This document shows positions 35,267-43,046 of a DNA stretch of 64,000 nucleotides, piece by piece. Every line of letters begins with the position of its first letter. Position 1 is the stretch's first letter. The stretch lies in assembly GCA_030427885.1 (NCBI GenBank), contig JAUICM010000004.1, forward strand, positions 310,001 through 374,000, read 5' to 3'. The stretch comes from Rhodothermia bacterium (lineage in GTDB: Bacteria > Bacteroidota > Rhodothermia > Balneolales > Balneolaceae). Below the pieces are notes generated by a model. It made no database searches. It had not been told where the DNA came from and saw only the letters and a list, made by a program, of their open reading frames with translations. Made by a program: the position numbers and the translations under genes.

Positions 35267-35938
35267 TTAAGCTTTGAGGTTGATCAACTCCTGAATATGC
35301 TTAATCTCGTCTTCGTTGACAAGGTGTCCCATTCCCGGATAGATGTTTTTTTGAACGGACGCACCCAGCTTGTTAAATACTTTAACGGATTCGTTAATTC
35401 GCTGCTCCGGAATATGAGGATCTATATCGCTGCAACCCATAAAAACGGGTGTCCCTTTCATATCACCGTTATATTTGGATAACTCAACACTATCTCCGAT
35501 CACACCACCGCTCAGAGCAATAATACCGGCATATTTTGCCGGGTGTCTTGCGGCGAATTCACTTGCAAGGCAGGCTCCCTGAGAAAATCCCAGCAGAAAA
35601 ATTTTATCGGAAGAGAAACCTTTAGATTGTACACCTGATATCAGATCATAAATAGCCTGAAGCCCGGAATTCAACCCCGGCTGGTTTTGATCGGTAGGAG
35701 AAAGAAATGAGTAAGGATACCATGTATTGTTAGCTGCCTGAGGAGCCAGAAAAGTGATCTCATCTACATTATCTAACTCACCGGCAAGCCCCAGTATGCT
35801 TTGAGCAGAGGCACCACGACCATGAATCATAATCATCACAGCTTTGGCTGCTGAAAGATCTGCTCCCGCATGAACAATATTCTGCCCCTGATGCGGTCCC
35901 TTAAAATTTGTGTGTTCGTCAATTCGTAAAAAATCCAT
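35267..35938 (-). CDS. mhqD: MhqD-like carboxylesterase/phospholipase (alpha/beta hydrolase)
   Basis: A 223-residue alpha/beta hydrolase with an intact triad: Ser in LGFSQGACLA, Asp in GCSDIDPHIP and His in PGMGHLVNEDE. The oxyanion loop is IMIHGRGASA. Size and motifs match the Abhydrolase_2 carboxylesterase group to which MhqD belongs. In Bacillus, mhqD is paired with the mhqO ring-cleaving dioxygenase and induced by quinones, and the same gene order is found here with a 3-nt gap. The likely role is hydrolysis of quinone-derived or lipid esters in the cytoplasm. The symbol is given by family and context. Confidence 0.85.
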   Translation of the reverse strand: MDFLRIDEHTNFKGPHQGQNIVHAGADLSAAKAVMIMIHGRGASAQSILGLAGELDNVDEITFLAPQAANNTWYPYSFLSPTDQNQPGLNSGLQAIYDLISGVQSKGFSSDKIFLLGFSQGACLASEFAARHPAKYAGIIALSGGVIGDSVELSKYNGDMKGTPVFMGCSDIDPHIPEQRINESVKVFNKLGASVQKNIYPGMGHLVNEDEIKHIQELINLKA

Positions 35939-35941
35939 GAT

Positions 35942-36871
35942 TTATATTTCCAGTGATGGTAATGTCTGTTCAATAAGTGTACGCCTTGGTTCTAGCCATG
36001 GTGGAAGGATGAGTTTTTCACCCAAATGCTCAAAATCCTCATCCACAGCATAGCCCGGATCATCCGATGCCATTTCAAACAAAACGCCACCCGGTTCACG
36101 GTAGTACACTGATTTAAACCAGTGTCGATCGATGATGCCAGTAGGGTTTAGTCCTTTGCTAAGAACATGTTCCCTTAATTGCCCGAGTTCTTCCTCATTC
36201 TCAGCACGGAATGCGACATGGTGAACAATACCCCTTCCACCCCTTCCGTGTTCTTCATCAGCCGTTTCTATAATTAATGAACCGCCAATGTTGGCATCTG
36301 TTTCAAAGAGAGTAAGATTACCATTTGAACTCTTTTCTTCAAATCCGAGAATATTGGTTAGAATATCAACCGTTCCATCGGCTTCAGAAAGCCTGAGACG
36401 GGTGGACTCGAACCCCTGTATTGAATATTCTAACGGAACGGTGCTTTCATAGCTGCTAATTTTTGACTTTGCTTCTCCATCAAAAATAAGGTCTAGTTCC
36501 AAACCGTCAGGGTCTTCAAACCTAATGGCCTGTTTTCCGAATATCTCAAAAGGTTCTGAGCAGGAAATATCCTCATAGGCAAGCCGCTCGATCCAGAAAT
36601 CCTGAGATCCTTCCGGTACTTTGAAGGCCACATTCACAGATTCGCCCGTGCCTTTAGTTCCTTTGTGCGCTCGTGGCCATGGAAAGAAAGTAAGGCTTGA
36701 ACCAGGAGTTGCGGCTTCATTTCCATAGAAAAGATGATAGGTACCCGGATCGTCCTGGTTAACAGATTTCTTAACCATTCTCATGCCCAGCTTGTTCACA
36801 TAAAAATTGTGGTTAACTTTTGGGTCACCAGCCAGTACGCTGATATGATGAATTCCTTTATTGTGTTTCAT
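35942..36871 (-). CDS. mhqO: MhqO-like ring-cleaving dioxygenase (VOC family)
   Basis: A 309-residue protein of two vicinal-oxygen-chelate modules. It opens HNKGIHHISVLAGDPKVNHN with FYVNKLGMRMVKKSVNQDDP. The second module has GRGIVHHVAFRAENEEELGQ. The end YYREPGGVLFEMASDDPGYA carries the metal Glu. This layout is that of MhqO/MhqA/YkcA-type proteins that give resistance to hydroquinones and catechols. It is the first gene of the six-gene minus-strand operon, with a good ribosome site GGAG 6 nt before ATG. A perfect palindrome lies 35 nt upstream. Confidence 0.9.
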   Translation of the reverse strand: MKHNKGIHHISVLAGDPKVNHNFYVNKLGMRMVKKSVNQDDPGTYHLFYGNEAATPGSSLTFFPWPRAHKGTKGTGESVNVAFKVPEGSQDFWIERLAYEDISCSEPFEIFGKQAIRFEDPDGLELDLIFDGEAKSKISSYESTVPLEYSIQGFESTRLRLSEADGTVDILTNILGFEEKSSNGNLTLFETDANIGGSLIIETADEEHGRGGRGIVHHVAFRAENEEELGQLREHVLSKGLNPTGIIDRHWFKSVYYREPGGVLFEMASDDPGYAVDEDFEHLGEKLILPPWLEPRRTLIEQTLPSLEI

Positions 36872-36905
36872 GATTTCTCCATTTATGATGAATGAAGGTA
36901 CATAT

Positions 36906-36923
36906 TAGTTTAATGTTAAACTA
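36906..36923. promoter_or_regulatory. perfect palindrome, candidate operator of the mhqO-led operon
   Basis: TAGTTTAATGTTAAACTA is an 8-bp perfect inverted repeat with a 2-nt spacer, 35 nt upstream of the first gene of the minus-strand operon. MhqO/MhqD genes elsewhere are repressed by MarR-type or DUF24-type regulators that bind short palindromes. No such regulator gene is adjacent here. Confidence 0.5.
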
Positions 36924-36969
36924 TTTATTTATGTAGATAACCCTAATCGATCTTATTTATCAAATCCAC

Positions 36970-36977
36970 TAAATTTG
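36970..36977 (+). promoter_or_regulatory. candidate -7 box for the zinc-ribbon gene
   Basis: TAAATTTG matches TAnnTTTG but has no clear TTG box 19-21 nt upstream. It would imply a leader of about 210 nt for the gene at 37198. Confidence 0.2.
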
Positions 36978-37197
36978 TAATTGCCCATTTAGGTGTAAAG
37001 TATTAGAATTGTATATTCTTACTTTGATTTAATTATTTCCTATCAAGAATTTAGGGTAGAGGGTTAAGTGATGTTTTTTTGAGAGAAATACGTTCATCAG
37101 AAGCTTAGAAAAGTAAGGGCAATAAAATAAATGCCAGAATAGAAAAACGTCGGTTTTTGGCGAATCATAGAGTTAATCAGGATTAATAGGTACAGAA

Positions 37198-37401
37198 ATG
37201 AAAGATAGAGAATCTGAAACGGGGTCAGTTTCAAGGCAATGCAGTTATTGTAACGCAAAAGAACATGAAATCAGGCCTGTAGGTAATTTTAAAGTTGAAC
37301 TTATTAATGTTAAAGTAGAAGGGGAGACAAAATTGGTATGTCAGTCCTGTAAGATCAAAGTGAGAGAAGTAAAAAGGGCTTTATCATCAGGCCCAAACTA
37401 A
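37198..37401 (+). CDS. small CxxC-CxxC zinc-ribbon-like protein
   Basis: A 67-residue protein with two CxxC knuckles, QCSYCNAKEHE near residue 15 and LVCQSCKIKV near residue 50, separated by about 30 residues with alternating hydrophobic positions. This is the usual layout of a small zinc ribbon. There is no signal peptide. The basic C terminus (KVREVKRALSS) would suit nucleic-acid binding. I do not recognise a family. Codon pattern and the ATG after a clear AT-rich leader support it as a real gene, though no strong ribosome site is seen. Confidence 0.6.
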   Translation: MKDRESETGSVSRQCSYCNAKEHEIRPVGNFKVELINVKVEGETKLVCQSCKIKVREVKRALSSGPN

Positions 37402-37449
37402 TCGGCTAAATAAGATTTCAGGTGACTGTTTCAATAGTTATTTTGAAGA

Positions 37450-37938
37450 ATGGCTACTGACCCGCGAATACAAGATGTTCTCGAATTGCTGGATCCTCCT
37501 AAGGGATTTCAACCCTGGCATGGAGGTCCCACCTTGTTTGGTTGTCTGAGGGGAGTATCTGCAGAGGAGGCTAGCTGGAAACCTACACCGGAAAGAAACT
37601 CGATCTGGGATCTGGTTCTGCATATGGCTTATTGGAAATACTCGATCATCAGACAATTAAACCCGGATTTTAAAAAAGGGTTTGAAAGAAGTCCCGCAAA
37701 TTTCCCAGATCATGGAAATACTGATCAGGAGTGGGAATCCGATAAAGCTCTTCTGAAATTAAAGCAGCAGCAATTGGTGGACGAGATCAGATCTTTTCCG
37801 GCTTCAAAACTGGATCAGCCGTCGACTACTAAAAAGAAATGGACCTATGCTCAGTTGATCAGCGGAATTGCTGTACATGATCATTATCATATCGCTCAGA
37901 TCCAGCTTTTGAGAAGATTTCACTCCGAAATGACATAA
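37450..37938 (+). CDS. DinB-family protein
   Basis: A 162-residue four-helix protein with the DinB/YfiT metal site: His in LVLHMAYWKYS near residue 57 and the HxxxH pair in VHDHYHIAQIQLL near 143-148. The N-terminal half has PWHGGPTLFGCLRGVSAEEA and WKPTPERNSIWDL, typical of DinB_2 proteins. Members bind Ni, Zn or Fe and include bacillithiol and mycothiol S-transferases, so a thiol-transferase role is possible but not shown. Its stop overlaps the start of the following protease gene (TAATG). Confidence 0.85.
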   Translation: MATDPRIQDVLELLDPPKGFQPWHGGPTLFGCLRGVSAEEASWKPTPERNSIWDLVLHMAYWKYSIIRQLNPDFKKGFERSPANFPDHGNTDQEWESDKALLKLKQQQLVDEIRSFPASKLDQPSTTKKKWTYAQLISGIAVHDHYHIAQIQLLRRFHSEMT

Positions 37939-39170
37939 TGAATATATACGCGATCATAATTCTGGCTACTATCCTCATTGATTTTATACTGGATGTAGTT
38001 TCGAACCAATTAAACTTAAAAGCACTGACCAAAACTCTTCCTGAAGAATTCGAGGGGGTGTACGATGAAGATACCTACGCAAAATCGCAGGAGTATACTC
38101 GTGTAAGAACGAAGTTTGGTTATTTAACCACTCTCTTTGATCTTGGTTTGTTGTTGGGATTCTGGTTTCTGGGAGGATTTGAAAAACTGGACCAAATTGT
38201 ACGTACATTTGGATTCGGTGAACTTGTGACAGGCCTGTTGTACATTGGAATATTAATGTTAGGAAAGACGATTATTTCCCTTCCATTCAGTATCTATTCA
38301 ACTTTTGTAATAGAAGAGCGATTTGGATTCAATAAAACCACCCCAAAAACTTTTGTGTTGGATTTGGTGAAAGGGTTGATACTGGGTTTGATCCTGGGGG
38401 TGCCGCTATTGGCAGCATTACTTTCGTTCTTCATGTACCTGGGAGACCTGGCCTGGTTGTATGCCTGGGGCTTGGTAACACTCTTTACCTTGGTGATGCA
38501 ATACATTGCACCAACCTGGATCATGCCTTTATTTAACAAATTCACACCACTCGAGGATGGAGAGCTCAGAACGGCCATCGAAGAGTACACTCAAAAAGTA
38601 AATTTTCCACTTCAGGGTCTATTTGTGATCGATGGCTCGAAACGTTCAAGTAAATCGAACGCTTTTTTTACAGGGTTTGGAAAGAACAAAAGAGTCGCCT
38701 TGTATGATACTCTTATTGAAAATCATTCGGTCCCTGAATTGGTGGCAGTACTTGCACACGAGATCGGTCATTACAAAAAGAAGCATATAATAAAAGGGAT
38801 GGCAATAAGTATTCTGCATACGGGAGTTTTGTTCTTCCTTTTGTCTGTATTTTTGAATGCAGAGGGTTTATACGAAGCATTTTATATGAATGAAATGTCA
38901 GTATATGCAGGACTGATTTTCTTTGGAATGTTGTATGCTCCTATTGAAATGATACTTTCCATTTTTATGCAAATGTCGTCCCGGAAACATGAGTACGAAG
39001 CAGATGCTTTTGCAGCTGAGACGACCGGAAAACCAGGCGATATGATCTCAACACTAAAAAAGTTGTCGAAGGATAATCTCTCAAACCTGACCCCTCATTG
39101 GTTTTATGTTTTTTTGAATTATTCACATCCGCCTGTCCTGCAGCGAATAAATGCTATTAAAAACAGCTAA
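37938..39170 (+). CDS. M48 family Ste24/CAAX-type membrane metalloprotease
   Basis: A 410-residue membrane protease. It has an N-terminal Ste24-specific segment (YAIIILATILIDFILDVVSN, LPEEFEGVYDEDTYAKSQEY), about six helices, the zinc motif LAHEIGHYKKKH near residue 274 and a downstream Glu in RKHEYEADAFAAE near 355. It ends with SHPPVLQRI, the usual M48 tail. Homologues cleave prenylated or misfolded membrane proteins; the bacterial substrate is unknown. It is translationally coupled to the DinB gene by a 1-nt overlap. Confidence 0.93.
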   Translation: MNIYAIIILATILIDFILDVVSNQLNLKALTKTLPEEFEGVYDEDTYAKSQEYTRVRTKFGYLTTLFDLGLLLGFWFLGGFEKLDQIVRTFGFGELVTGLLYIGILMLGKTIISLPFSIYSTFVIEERFGFNKTTPKTFVLDLVKGLILGLILGVPLLAALLSFFMYLGDLAWLYAWGLVTLFTLVMQYIAPTWIMPLFNKFTPLEDGELRTAIEEYTQKVNFPLQGLFVIDGSKRSSKSNAFFTGFGKNKRVALYDTLIENHSVPELVAVLAHEIGHYKKKHIIKGMAISILHTGVLFFLLSVFLNAEGLYEAFYMNEMSVYAGLIFFGMLYAPIEMILSIFMQMSSRKHEYEADAFAAETTGKPGDMISTLKKLSKDNLSNLTPHWFYVFLNYSHPPVLQRINAIKNS

Positions 39171-39171
39171 A

Positions 39172-39194
39172 TATTTACTACAATACAGTAAATA
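39172..39194. promoter_or_regulatory. inverted repeat TTACT-N7-AGTAA upstream of lipoprotein/CGS unit
   Basis: TATTTACT and AGTAAATA form an 8-bp perfect inverted repeat with a 7-nt spacer, 14 nt before ATG 39208. The core TTACT-N7-AGTAA equals the operator consensus reported for Bacillus YodB/CatR, DUF24-type quinone/thiol-stress repressors. The match is to a short motif and may be fortuitous. Confidence 0.45.
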
Positions 39195-39207
39195 AGTGAG
39201 TCAACAT

Positions 39208-39933
39208 ATGAGACGACTAAATTTACTGATATTACTAGTTTTGATGGGATGTAATTCCATTTCATACCTCGTTCCCGAAGAAGGACAGAATGGAGTGAGT
39301 GTTCGTCAGCTCGACCTTAAAAAAGTAACATTCTCGGTTCATGACAGTTCAATGATCGCCTTCTATGGTGTGAACGATACCGGTCTTTTAAGGCTGTTTA
39401 TTTTTTTAAAAAATGATTCAGGACGGGATCAAAGTTTTGTACCAGATAGTGTAACGGTTTTCGGAATTGATGGTGAGATTGCAACTCCGTTCTATACCTA
39501 CAATCCAATCGAATATCTTGAGCAGATCAAAACAAAGCAGAAACTAAACCGTGCACTGAATGCCATGGATGAAACCATTGAGTATGCGAATCCGGAGAAT
39601 ATGACCACCACTGTTAACGAGGATGTGACCGAAGCTGATGGATTGATTGATATAAATCCAAATACCGCACAGGAAGACAAAGAAGAAAATATCAATGCAC
39701 GGCAGAAACTGGAACAGGAAGCGATAGAGGCGAAGCGGGCTAACAGAATGGAGCAAGAACTCATTCAGAGTAAATTATTAAGGGATTATACCCTGATCCC
39801 CGGGGAAGCGATATTTGGTGACGTAATGGTCAAAACAAAGCCGTTTACCAAATACAGATTGTCAGTTCCGGTAGGGGATGACATACACGAGATATATTTC
39901 ACACTGGAAAAGAATGAAAAACAAGAAAGCTAA
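39208..39933 (+). CDS. hypothetical lipoprotein
   Basis: 241 residues from ATG 39208 with a type II signal peptide (MRRLNLLILLVLMGCN, lipobox LMGC). The mature part begins with a beta-rich region (VRQLDLKKVTFSVHDSSM, LRLFIFLKNDSGRDQSF) and has a charged helical middle (ARQKLEQEAIEAKRANRMEQ). It ends with beta strands (EAIFGDVMVKTKPFTKYRL) resembling a DUF4352-like or Ig-like fold. The family is not recognised. A GTG at 39196 would add four residues. The last 20 nt overlap the start of the PLP enzyme gene, so the two are coupled. Confidence 0.75.
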   Translation: MRRLNLLILLVLMGCNSISYLVPEEGQNGVSVRQLDLKKVTFSVHDSSMIAFYGVNDTGLLRLFIFLKNDSGRDQSFVPDSVTVFGIDGEIATPFYTYNPIEYLEQIKTKQKLNRALNAMDETIEYANPENMTTTVNEDVTEADGLIDINPNTAQEDKEENINARQKLEQEAIEAKRANRMEQELIQSKLLRDYTLIPGEAIFGDVMVKTKPFTKYRLSVPVGDDIHEIYFTLEKNEKQES

Positions 39934-41050
39934 GCAGCTCGAAACGATCGCCATCCATTCAGGATCTGAACATAGATCCGGTGCCCGTTCGATTGTACCT
40001 CCTGTGGAAATTTCCACAAATTTCGAACACAGTGAATTGGGGTATCAGGATGGGGATTTCATTTACACTCGCTACGAAAATCCAAACAGGCTTCAGTTAG
40101 AACAGGTGTTAAAAGAGATGGAAGGAGGAGAAGCATGCGCCGCTTTTGCTTCCGGAGTAGCAGCTATAAATGCTGTGTTTCAATCCATAGAAAAAGAATC
40201 ACATATTTTACTGCCTCTCGATCTGTACCATGGCTCCCGGGCTCTCCTTGAAAATTATGGAGACCGCTGGTCACTGGAATTTGATTCAGTAGACATGAGG
40301 GACCTGGATGCCTTGAAGAAAGCGTTCAGGTCGAACACAAAACTGGTCCTGCTGGAAACACCTTCCAATCCATTGCTACAGATTATTGATATAGCAGAGG
40401 TAGCTAAAATCGCTCACCAGAATAATGCTGTAGTTTGTGCAGATAATACATTTGCAACACCTTTGAATACCAATCCAATCGAATTTGGTGCCGACCTGGT
40501 GATGCATTCCACCAGTAAATATCTGGGCGGACATTCTGATATCCTTGGCGGGGCGATCATCTCAGCTAAAGAAGATCAACTATTTGAGTCGATCCGGGCA
40601 ATTCAGCGAAAACAAGGTGCGGTTCCATCACCAAGAGATTGCTGGTTGTTATGCAGGAGCATCCGGAGTTTTCCTCACCGGATGAGAGGGCATAATGAAA
40701 ATGCTATGAAAGTAGCTGAATTTCTGAATGGGCACCCGAAAGTAGAGAAGGTGTTTTACCCGGGATTAGCTGATCACAAAGATCATGAGATAGCCAAAAA
40801 ACAGATGAGAGGTTTTGGTGGAATGATATCAATACTTATCAATGGCGACTATAATGATACAATGAAGGTTGTTGCAGGTTCAAAGGTGATACGCAGAGCA
40901 ACCAGCCTGGGTGGCATTGAAAGTACCTGGGAACATCGCAGGTCTAGTGAGTCTGATACCTCCACTACTCCGGATAACCTGATCAGGTTTAGTGTTGGGC
41001 TGGAGCATTTAGATGATCTTGTTGAGGACCTTAAAATAGCTTTAGGATAA
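39914..41050 (+). CDS. Cys/Met metabolism PLP enzyme (cystathionine gamma-synthase type)
   Basis: 378 residues from ATG 39914. It is a trans-sulfuration PLP enzyme: FIYTRYENPNRLQLE (Tyr/Arg phosphate clamp), ASGVAAINAVF, DNTFATPLNTNPIEFGADLV, the PLP lysine in MHSTSKYLGGHSDILGG and VIRRATSLGGIESTWEHR near the C terminus. The family includes cystathionine gamma-synthase, gamma-lyase, methionine gamma-lyase and O-acetyl- or succinylhomoserine sulfhydrylase; residues seen do not separate them, although the pattern is close to bacterial gamma-synthase/lyase. It overlaps the upstream lipoprotein gene, an odd pairing. Confidence 0.9.
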   Translation: MKNKKAKQLETIAIHSGSEHRSGARSIVPPVEISTNFEHSELGYQDGDFIYTRYENPNRLQLEQVLKEMEGGEACAAFASGVAAINAVFQSIEKESHILLPLDLYHGSRALLENYGDRWSLEFDSVDMRDLDALKKAFRSNTKLVLLETPSNPLLQIIDIAEVAKIAHQNNAVVCADNTFATPLNTNPIEFGADLVMHSTSKYLGGHSDILGGAIISAKEDQLFESIRAIQRKQGAVPSPRDCWLLCRSIRSFPHRMRGHNENAMKVAEFLNGHPKVEKVFYPGLADHKDHEIAKKQMRGFGGMISILINGDYNDTMKVVAGSKVIRRATSLGGIESTWEHRRSSESDTSTTPDNLIRFSVGLEHLDDLVEDLKIALG

Positions 41051-41051
41051 A

Positions 41052-41108
41052 ACTTACTATATAGTAAGTGCATAATTGTATTTGCTCAGAACTGACTAAA
41101 TAGTAAGT
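41052..41108. promoter_or_regulatory. twin palindromes upstream of the E2 gene
   Basis: ACTTACTATATAGTAAGT (41052-41069) is a perfect 18-bp palindrome. A second copy, ACTGACTAAATAGTAAGT (41091-41108), matches at 16 of 18 positions and is 7/9 symmetric. Centres are 39 bp apart, and the pair ends 129 nt before the E2 start. Two related palindromes at about four helical turns strongly suggest an operator for a dimeric regulator. Confidence 0.65.
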
Positions 41109-41237
41109 ATAGAAAGCGCTTTTTTGGTATCTCAGTAGTGTTTCTTGATTTTGAACTAATTGGAAATATGCGGAACTTTAGAACTCCTGTTTTTTAATAA
41201 GAAATGAGCCGTTCAGGCGCCAAAACAAAGAAATTTT

Positions 41238-42980
41238 ATGGCTAAAGTAGAAGTAGTAATGCCTCAGATGGGCGAGTCGGTAATGGAAGGAACTGTTATC
41301 GAGTGGTCGAAAAAAGTGGGCGATACTGTTGAAGTGGACGAAACGTTGCTTGAGATCGCGACAGATAAAGTTGATAGTGAAGTTCCGTCTCCTGAAGCAG
41401 GTACTCTTGTTGAGATCCTGGTGGAGGAAGGCGATACTATTGAAGTTGGTAAACCAATCGCCATAATTGAGACGGATGCTGATGCGGTTGAAGAAGCTCC
41501 GGCTAAAGAAGAGGCTAAAGCTGAAGAAACTCCAGAACCTGAGGAAGAAGAAGCCGAACAGGAAGCACAGGAAGCTCCCGTGGCAAATTCAGGTGATGAG
41601 GGAGAAAGAATTGAAGTGGTAATGCCACAAATGGGTGAGTCAGTAGTTGAAGCTACAGTTATTGAGTGGAGCAAGAGTGTAGGTGATACTGTTGAAGAAG
41701 ATGAGACTCTTCTGGAAATTTCTACAGATAAAGTGGACAGTGAAGTACCGTCACCGGCAGCAGGGACTCTGGTTGAAATCAGGGCTGAAGCTGATGAGAC
41801 AATAGAAGTCGGACAGGTTATTGCTGTCATCGCAACTGGAAAAGCAGCTTCGACTCCGGCTCCTAAGAAAGAGTCACCTGCACCTGCAAAGGCTGAAAAG
41901 AAATCGCAGATGACGAAGGATGATGTAGCAAAAATGACGCCTGAGCAATTGTTACAGAGTAACAGTGAAAGCTCAAATGGCTCAGAACCTCAAAGGATGA
42001 GCAGTGATGGTAGATTCTTTTCTCCATTGGTTCGTTCGATAGCGAAGGAAGAAGGAATTTCGCAGCAGGAACTGGAATCCATAGATGGCAGTGGACAGGG
42101 CGGTCGTGTTTCCAAGAACGATATTCTTGCTTATGTGGAGGATCGTAAGTCTGGCAAAGTTTCGGCACCTGCAGCAAAATCAACTCCTGCTCCTGCAAAG
42201 AAGACTTCAACAGATGGCTCTATCAATGCCGGTGAATTGGATGTGTCTCATATGCCTACCGGGGACGTCGAAGTGATCAAAATGGATCGTATGCGAAAGA
42301 TGATCGCAGAACATATGGTCCGTTCAAAACAAACCTCAGCACATGTTACAACGTTTGCGGAAGTGGATGTGACGAACATGGTGAAATGGAGAAATGCTCA
42401 TAAGAATAAATTCCAGAGCAATACCGGTATCAAACTAACCTTTACTCCATTATTTGTAGAGGCCATCATTAAAGCAATGCTGGAGTTTCCATTATTGAAC
42501 AGTTCAGTGGATGGAGATAATATCCTTCTGAAGAAAGACATTAACTTTGGTATTGCGGTGGCTCTTGGCACTGGTGGCGAAGGTGGACTGATCGTTCCGG
42601 TGATCAAAAAAGCTCAGCAGAAGAATCTGGTCGGATTAGCCGAATCAGTGAACGAAGTGGCAGATAAGGCCAGAAGTAAGAAGCTCAGTCCGGATGACCT
42701 GGTGGGTGGAACTATCACGCTTACCAACTATGGAAGTGTGGGTAATCTCATGGGAACACCTATCATCAATCAGCCTCAGGTGGCAATCATAGGAACCGGA
42801 GCTATTGTTAAGCGTCCTGTTGTTATCGAAACAAGCGAAGGGGATGTGATCGGTATCCGTCATATGATGTTCCTATCCATGAGCTATGACCACAGAATCA
42901 TTGACGGTGCACATGGAGGTGCTTTTGTGAACCGTGTAAAAGAAATCCTTGAAGATTTCGATATGGATCGCGCAGTCTAA
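41238..42980 (+). CDS. 2-oxo acid dehydrogenase complex E2 with two lipoyl domains
   Basis: A 580-residue acyltransferase. Two lipoyl domains (about 1-80 and 130-205) carry the lipoyl-lysine motif ATDKVDSEVPSP and STDKVDSEVPSP. Acidic and Ala/Pro linkers separate them. A peripheral-subunit-binding domain lies at about 255-295 (FSPLVRSIAKEEGI, GSGQGGRVSKNDILAYV). The catalytic domain follows from about 350 with H552 and D556 in DHRIIDGAHGG. It is either a 2-oxoglutarate (SucB) or branched-chain E2; lipoyl sequences with KVDSEV are common to both. No E1 or E3 gene lies in the window. A leader of about 190 nt contains twin palindromes. Confidence 0.93.
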   Translation: MAKVEVVMPQMGESVMEGTVIEWSKKVGDTVEVDETLLEIATDKVDSEVPSPEAGTLVEILVEEGDTIEVGKPIAIIETDADAVEEAPAKEEAKAEETPEPEEEEAEQEAQEAPVANSGDEGERIEVVMPQMGESVVEATVIEWSKSVGDTVEEDETLLEISTDKVDSEVPSPAAGTLVEIRAEADETIEVGQVIAVIATGKAASTPAPKKESPAPAKAEKKSQMTKDDVAKMTPEQLLQSNSESSNGSEPQRMSSDGRFFSPLVRSIAKEEGISQQELESIDGSGQGGRVSKNDILAYVEDRKSGKVSAPAAKSTPAPAKKTSTDGSINAGELDVSHMPTGDVEVIKMDRMRKMIAEHMVRSKQTSAHVTTFAEVDVTNMVKWRNAHKNKFQSNTGIKLTFTPLFVEAIIKAMLEFPLLNSSVDGDNILLKKDINFGIAVALGTGGEGGLIVPVIKKAQQKNLVGLAESVNEVADKARSKKLSPDDLVGGTITLTNYGSVGNLMGTPIINQPQVAIIGTGAIVKRPVVIETSEGDVIGIRHMMFLSMSYDHRIIDGAHGGAFVNRVKEILEDFDMDRAV

Positions 42981-43013
42981 CTGTGAAGATCCGCTCAATA
43001 TTTAATAGAATAT

Positions 43014-43041
43014 GAGGCGCTTATTTTAAGCGTCTCTTTTT
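43014..43041 (+). terminator. rho-independent terminator of the E2 gene
   Basis: The stem GAGGCGCTTA/TAAGCGTCTC, with one G-T pair and a 3-nt loop, is followed by seven T. It ends 6 nt before the next start codon. Confidence 0.9.
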
Positions 43042-43046
43042 TTGAA

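Larger units (their letters stand above)
36872..37197. other. intergenic region upstream of the electrophile operon and the zinc-ribbon gene
   Basis: This 326-nt AT-rich gap separates divergent genes. It holds the palindrome at 36906-36923, a TAnnTTTG-like box at 36970-36977 on the plus strand and an imperfect hairpin (GTAAAGTA near 36996 with TACTTT near 37020). No ORF of note and no RNA gene was recognised. Confidence 0.6.

Noticed and set aside
36872-37197. Riboswitch or small RNA in the long gap
   Set aside because: The hairpin near 37000 is imperfect and AT-rich and matches no riboswitch core I know.
41264-41830. 188-residue Ser/Thr-rich frame on the minus strand
   Set aside because: It is antisense to the two lipoyl domains and their acidic linker; the E2 gene on the other strand is unmistakable.
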